Source: Candidatus Zixiibacteriota bacterium (lineage in GTDB: Bacteria; Zixibacteria; MSB-5A5; SM1-73). Taken from it: a DNA stretch of 5,690 nucleotides. The stretch is from positions 1-5,690 of the forward strand of contig JAGMFA010000133.1 in NCBI GenBank assembly GCA_023127875.1, in the 5' to 3' direction. The notes below the pieces were generated by a model. It saw only the letters and a list, made by a program, of their open reading frames with translations, had not been told where the DNA came from and ran no database searches. The translations under genes were made by a program, and so were the position numbers. Shown piece by piece: positions 4,744 through 5,690 of the stretch (its first letter is position 1; the number at the start of each line of letters is the position of its first letter).

Positions 4744-5690
4744 ATGAAGGTGATAATTCCAGTAGCCGGAATCGGGACCAGACTCAGACCTCATACATAC
4801 AGCGTTCCCAAGGTTCTTCTTCATGTAGCCGGAAAGCCGATCTTGGCGCATATTCTGGACATCGTTGGGCAACTGAAGCCAGATGAGGTGGTGTTGATAA
4901 TCGGTTTTTTAGGCGATCAAGTTGTGGAGTATGTCAAGAAGAATTATAAATTCAAATGTAAATTTATAGAACAAAAAAAACTCAAAGGATTGGGATATGC
5001 TATCAATATGGCATCGCCGGAGATGAAGGACGATGAGCCAGTTTTGATAATTTTGGGAGATACGGTCTTCGAAGCAGACCTTCTTCCAGTGATCAGAGGA
5101 AAATATGATGCCTTGGGTGTAAAGAAGGTGGCAGATCCGCGACGCTTCGGCATAGTGGAGATGAAAGGAAAGTTTGTCAAGAAAGTGATTGAGAAGCCGG
5201 AGGTGCCCACCACCAATTTAGCCGTGGTGGGGGTGTATTACTTCAAAAGCACCCGCATGCTCAAAGAGAGCTTAAGCGAGATAATCTCAAAAAAAATAAC
5301 GACCAAGAACGAATATCAGTTAACTGATGCCTTACAGTTGATGATCGACAGAGGAGTAAAGTTTAAAACCTTTGATATAACGGGATGGTATGATTGTGGA
5401 AAGCCGGAGACTTTGCTTGAAACCAACAGACAGCTTCTGACAAAGGTGAAGCAGGTAAGAAAGCTTAAGGATTCAGTAGTTATCCCTCCGGTTTTTGTTG
5501 CCAGATCAGCTAAAGTGCAAAATTGTATTCTGGGCCCAAATGTTTCCATAGGGGAAAAAGTTACCCTAAAGAACTCCATAATTAAGAATTCGATAATTGG
5601 AGAGCAAGCTTGCGTGGAGAACTCGATTTTGGATTCCTCTTTAATAGGAAACTGTGCTCAGATCAGAGGAGCATTTCATCGCCTCAATGT
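4744..5690 (+). CDS. Sugar-phosphate nucleotidyltransferase, long RmlA-like form (3' end outside window)
   Basis: The frame is open from the ATG to the window edge, giving 315 complete codons. The enzyme class joins a sugar-1-phosphate to a nucleotide to give an NDP-sugar plus pyrophosphate, typically dTDP-glucose for cell-surface polysaccharide, in the cytoplasm. The nucleotide-binding signature GIGTRLRPHTYSVPKVLL sits at residues 9-26. LGDTVF supplies the metal-binding Asp106, IEKP lies at 149-152, EYQLTDAL at 190-197 and GWYDCGKPE at 214-222 (Asp217, the second metal ligand). From about residue 245 the chain has hexapeptide-like repeats (SAKVQNCILGPNVSIGEKVTL, then IIGEQACVENSIL), the start of a left-handed beta-helix. 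That separates it from the short RmlA form of about 290 residues and resembles the long thymidylyltransferases and the GlmU-like enzymes of archaea. The sugar and base cannot be decided from sequence alone. All catalytic residues seen are intact. It has its own promoter. Confidence 0.93.
   Translation, partial: MKVIIPVAGIGTRLRPHTYSVPKVLLHVAGKPILAHILDIVGQLKPDEVVLIIGFLGDQVVEYVKKNYKFKCKFIEQKKLKGLGYAINMASPEMKDDEPVLIILGDTVFEADLLPVIRGKYDALGVKKVADPRRFGIVEMKGKFVKKVIEKPEVPTTNLAVVGVYYFKSTRMLKESLSEIISKKITTKNEYQLTDALQLMIDRGVKFKTFDITGWYDCGKPETLLETNRQLLTKVKQVRKLKDSVVIPPVFVARSAKVQNCILGPNVSIGEKVTLKNSIIKNSIIGEQACVENSILDSSLIGNCAQIRGAFHRLN

Noticed and set aside
4636..4872. 78-residue minus-strand open frame across the nucleotidyltransferase promoter and start
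   Set aside because: It overlaps the conserved nucleotide-binding N-terminus of the opposite gene and shows no family resemblance.

Overview
This window holds five protein genes from a bacterial chromosome of moderate GC content. Nothing suggests a plasmid, phage or transposase. The source looks like an uncultured or deep-branching bacterium, perhaps a Gram-negative-type lineage from the candidate phyla. That guess rests only on the gene types (a zinc-less M16 half, a membrane-anchored bactofilin-like protein, a long RmlA-like nucleotidyltransferase) and on the many intergenic palindromes. No marker gene is present to place it firmly.

Layout: (1) Positions 1-1284 (+) encode the 3' part of an M16-family (insulinase/processing-peptidase-like) protein. 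Its zinc motif is replaced but its R/Y substrate-binding motif is kept, so it is the non-catalytic half of an M16 pair or two-domain protein. (2) Positions 1285-1487 are a spacer packed with interlocking inverted repeats, ending in a GC hairpin followed by seven T. (3) Positions 1488-1736 (+) encode a small protein resembling the DUF6504 family, followed after 7 bp by (4) a Y-family DNA polymerase IV (dinB, 1744-3039, +). These two look like one transcription unit for translesion synthesis. (5) Positions 3040-3242 are a convergent spacer holding four palindromes, three of them preceded by or starting with a GTAGG-type sequence about 60 bp apart. One is a perfect 28-bp palindrome. (6) Positions 3243-4388 (-) encode an envelope protein with an N-terminal signal or anchor, a bactofilin-like beta-helical region and a C-terminal multi-pass membrane domain. 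(7) Positions 4389-4743 are a 355-bp AT-rich divergent spacer with a convincing promoter for (8), a sugar-phosphate nucleotidyltransferase of the long RmlA-like type that runs off the right edge from 4744.

The genes do not form one pathway. The DUF6504-like/dinB pair concerns damage-tolerant DNA synthesis. The bactofilin-like membrane protein and the nucleotidyltransferase both point to the cell envelope, but they are divergently transcribed, so co-function is only a guess. I see no clear evidence of a wholly new system. The points most worth checking are the small gene coupled to dinB and the two palindrome-rich spacers.
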